Position numbers and translations under genes: made by a program. A stretch of 51,370 bases of DNA from Flavobacterium sp. (GTDB taxonomy: Bacteria > Bacteroidota > Bacteroidia > Flavobacteriales > Flavobacteriaceae): positions 267,318-318,687 of the forward strand of contig DNNO01000020.1 in the NCBI GenBank assembly GCA_003497625.1. Direction: 5' to 3'. Below, piece after piece: positions 51,266 through 51,370 of this stretch. The notes beneath the pieces were generated by a model. It was not told where the DNA came from. It did no database searches and was given only the letters and a program-made list of their open reading frames with translations. Within the stretch, counting starts at the first letter, position 1; each line of letters begins with the position of its first letter.

Positions 51266-51370
51266 TTATACTTGAATCACACCTAAATTAAATTGTTTTT
51301 CAATAGGAGCGTGGTTGGCTGCTTCAATTCCCATAGAAATCCAATTTCTGGTTTCTAATGGATCAATAAT
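51266..51370 (-). CDS. Acyl-CoA carboxylase beta subunit, C-terminal end only
   Basis: Partial gene: 34 residues and the stop codon (51268-51266) are visible, and the 5' part lies beyond the right edge. The residues IIDPLETRNWIS and NHAPIEKQFNLGVIQV match the end of the carboxyltransferase beta subunit of the methylcrotonyl-/acyl-CoA carboxylase type, which transfers carboxyl groups from biotin to an acyl-CoA. Only a short piece is available, so the exact substrate cannot be stated. Located upstream of the RluA gene on the same strand. Confidence 0.72.
   Translation of the reverse strand: MIDPLETRNWISMGIEAANHAPIEKQFNLGVIQV

Overview
This 51 kb AT-rich window looks like ordinary chromosome of a flavobacterium (Bacteroidota, Flavobacteriaceae, probably Flavobacterium or a close relative). 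Evidence: Bacteroidota promoters (TTG, about 18-21 bases, TAnnTTTG) upstream of many genes, weak Shine-Dalgarno sites, a T9SS type A C-terminal sorting domain, lipoproteins with typical lipoboxes, a CAL67264-type small membrane protein, an OMP_b-brl_3 type receptor and two M1 peptidases. I see no phage, IS element, integrase, CRISPR array, rRNA or tRNA.

Layout, left to right. 1-3.6 kb (minus): PIG-L deacetylase, a 34-aa membrane micro-ORF and a sodium:solute symporter cut by the left edge. 3.7-7.1 kb (minus): tightly overlapping DUF2520 protein, KdsC-like phosphatase, UbiA prenyltransferase, Maf and a small MscS channel. 7.2-9.2 kb: secreted LRR/T9SS protein. 9.4-14.2 kb (minus): pheT, proline iminopeptidase-like lipoprotein, unknown lipoprotein, bestrophin. 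14.3-19.8 kb (minus): tripartite RND efflux pump (adaptor, permease, TolC) behind a good promoter. 19.9-28.9 kb: recG, M1 aminopeptidase, unknown membrane protein, UvrD/PcrA helicase, YciO/Sua5-type protein, OmpA lipoprotein. 29-35.8 kb: glycosyltransferase, solo HsdR_N nuclease-like protein, holA, CAL67264 protein, ettA, hybrid histidine kinase. 35.8-42.2 kb: DEAD-box helicase, hutG, coiled-coil protein, crcB, hutI, corA, a 56-aa membrane protein. 42.3-51.4 kb: TonB-type receptor, arsC-like reductase, CPBP protease, menE-like ligase, DoxX, second M1 peptidase, RluA enzyme with a large N-terminal extension, and the 3' end of an acyl-CoA carboxylase beta subunit.

No gene-free stretch exceeds 300 bases; the longest are 22051-22278, 19752-19947 and 24903-25066. 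What is unusual is in the small spaces: several short tandem arrays of degenerate 7-, 8- or 10-base units, a nested palindrome, a two-armed hairpin and a 97-base palindrome that duplicates the menE 3' end in inverted orientation. Convergent genes are mostly separated by bidirectional hairpin terminators, two of which overlap stop codons. I find no clear new defence or biosynthetic system. The best leads are the intergenic repeats, the uncharacterised N-terminal region of the RluA protein, the solo HsdR_N protein, the CorA with GQN in place of GMN, and two micro-ORFs.
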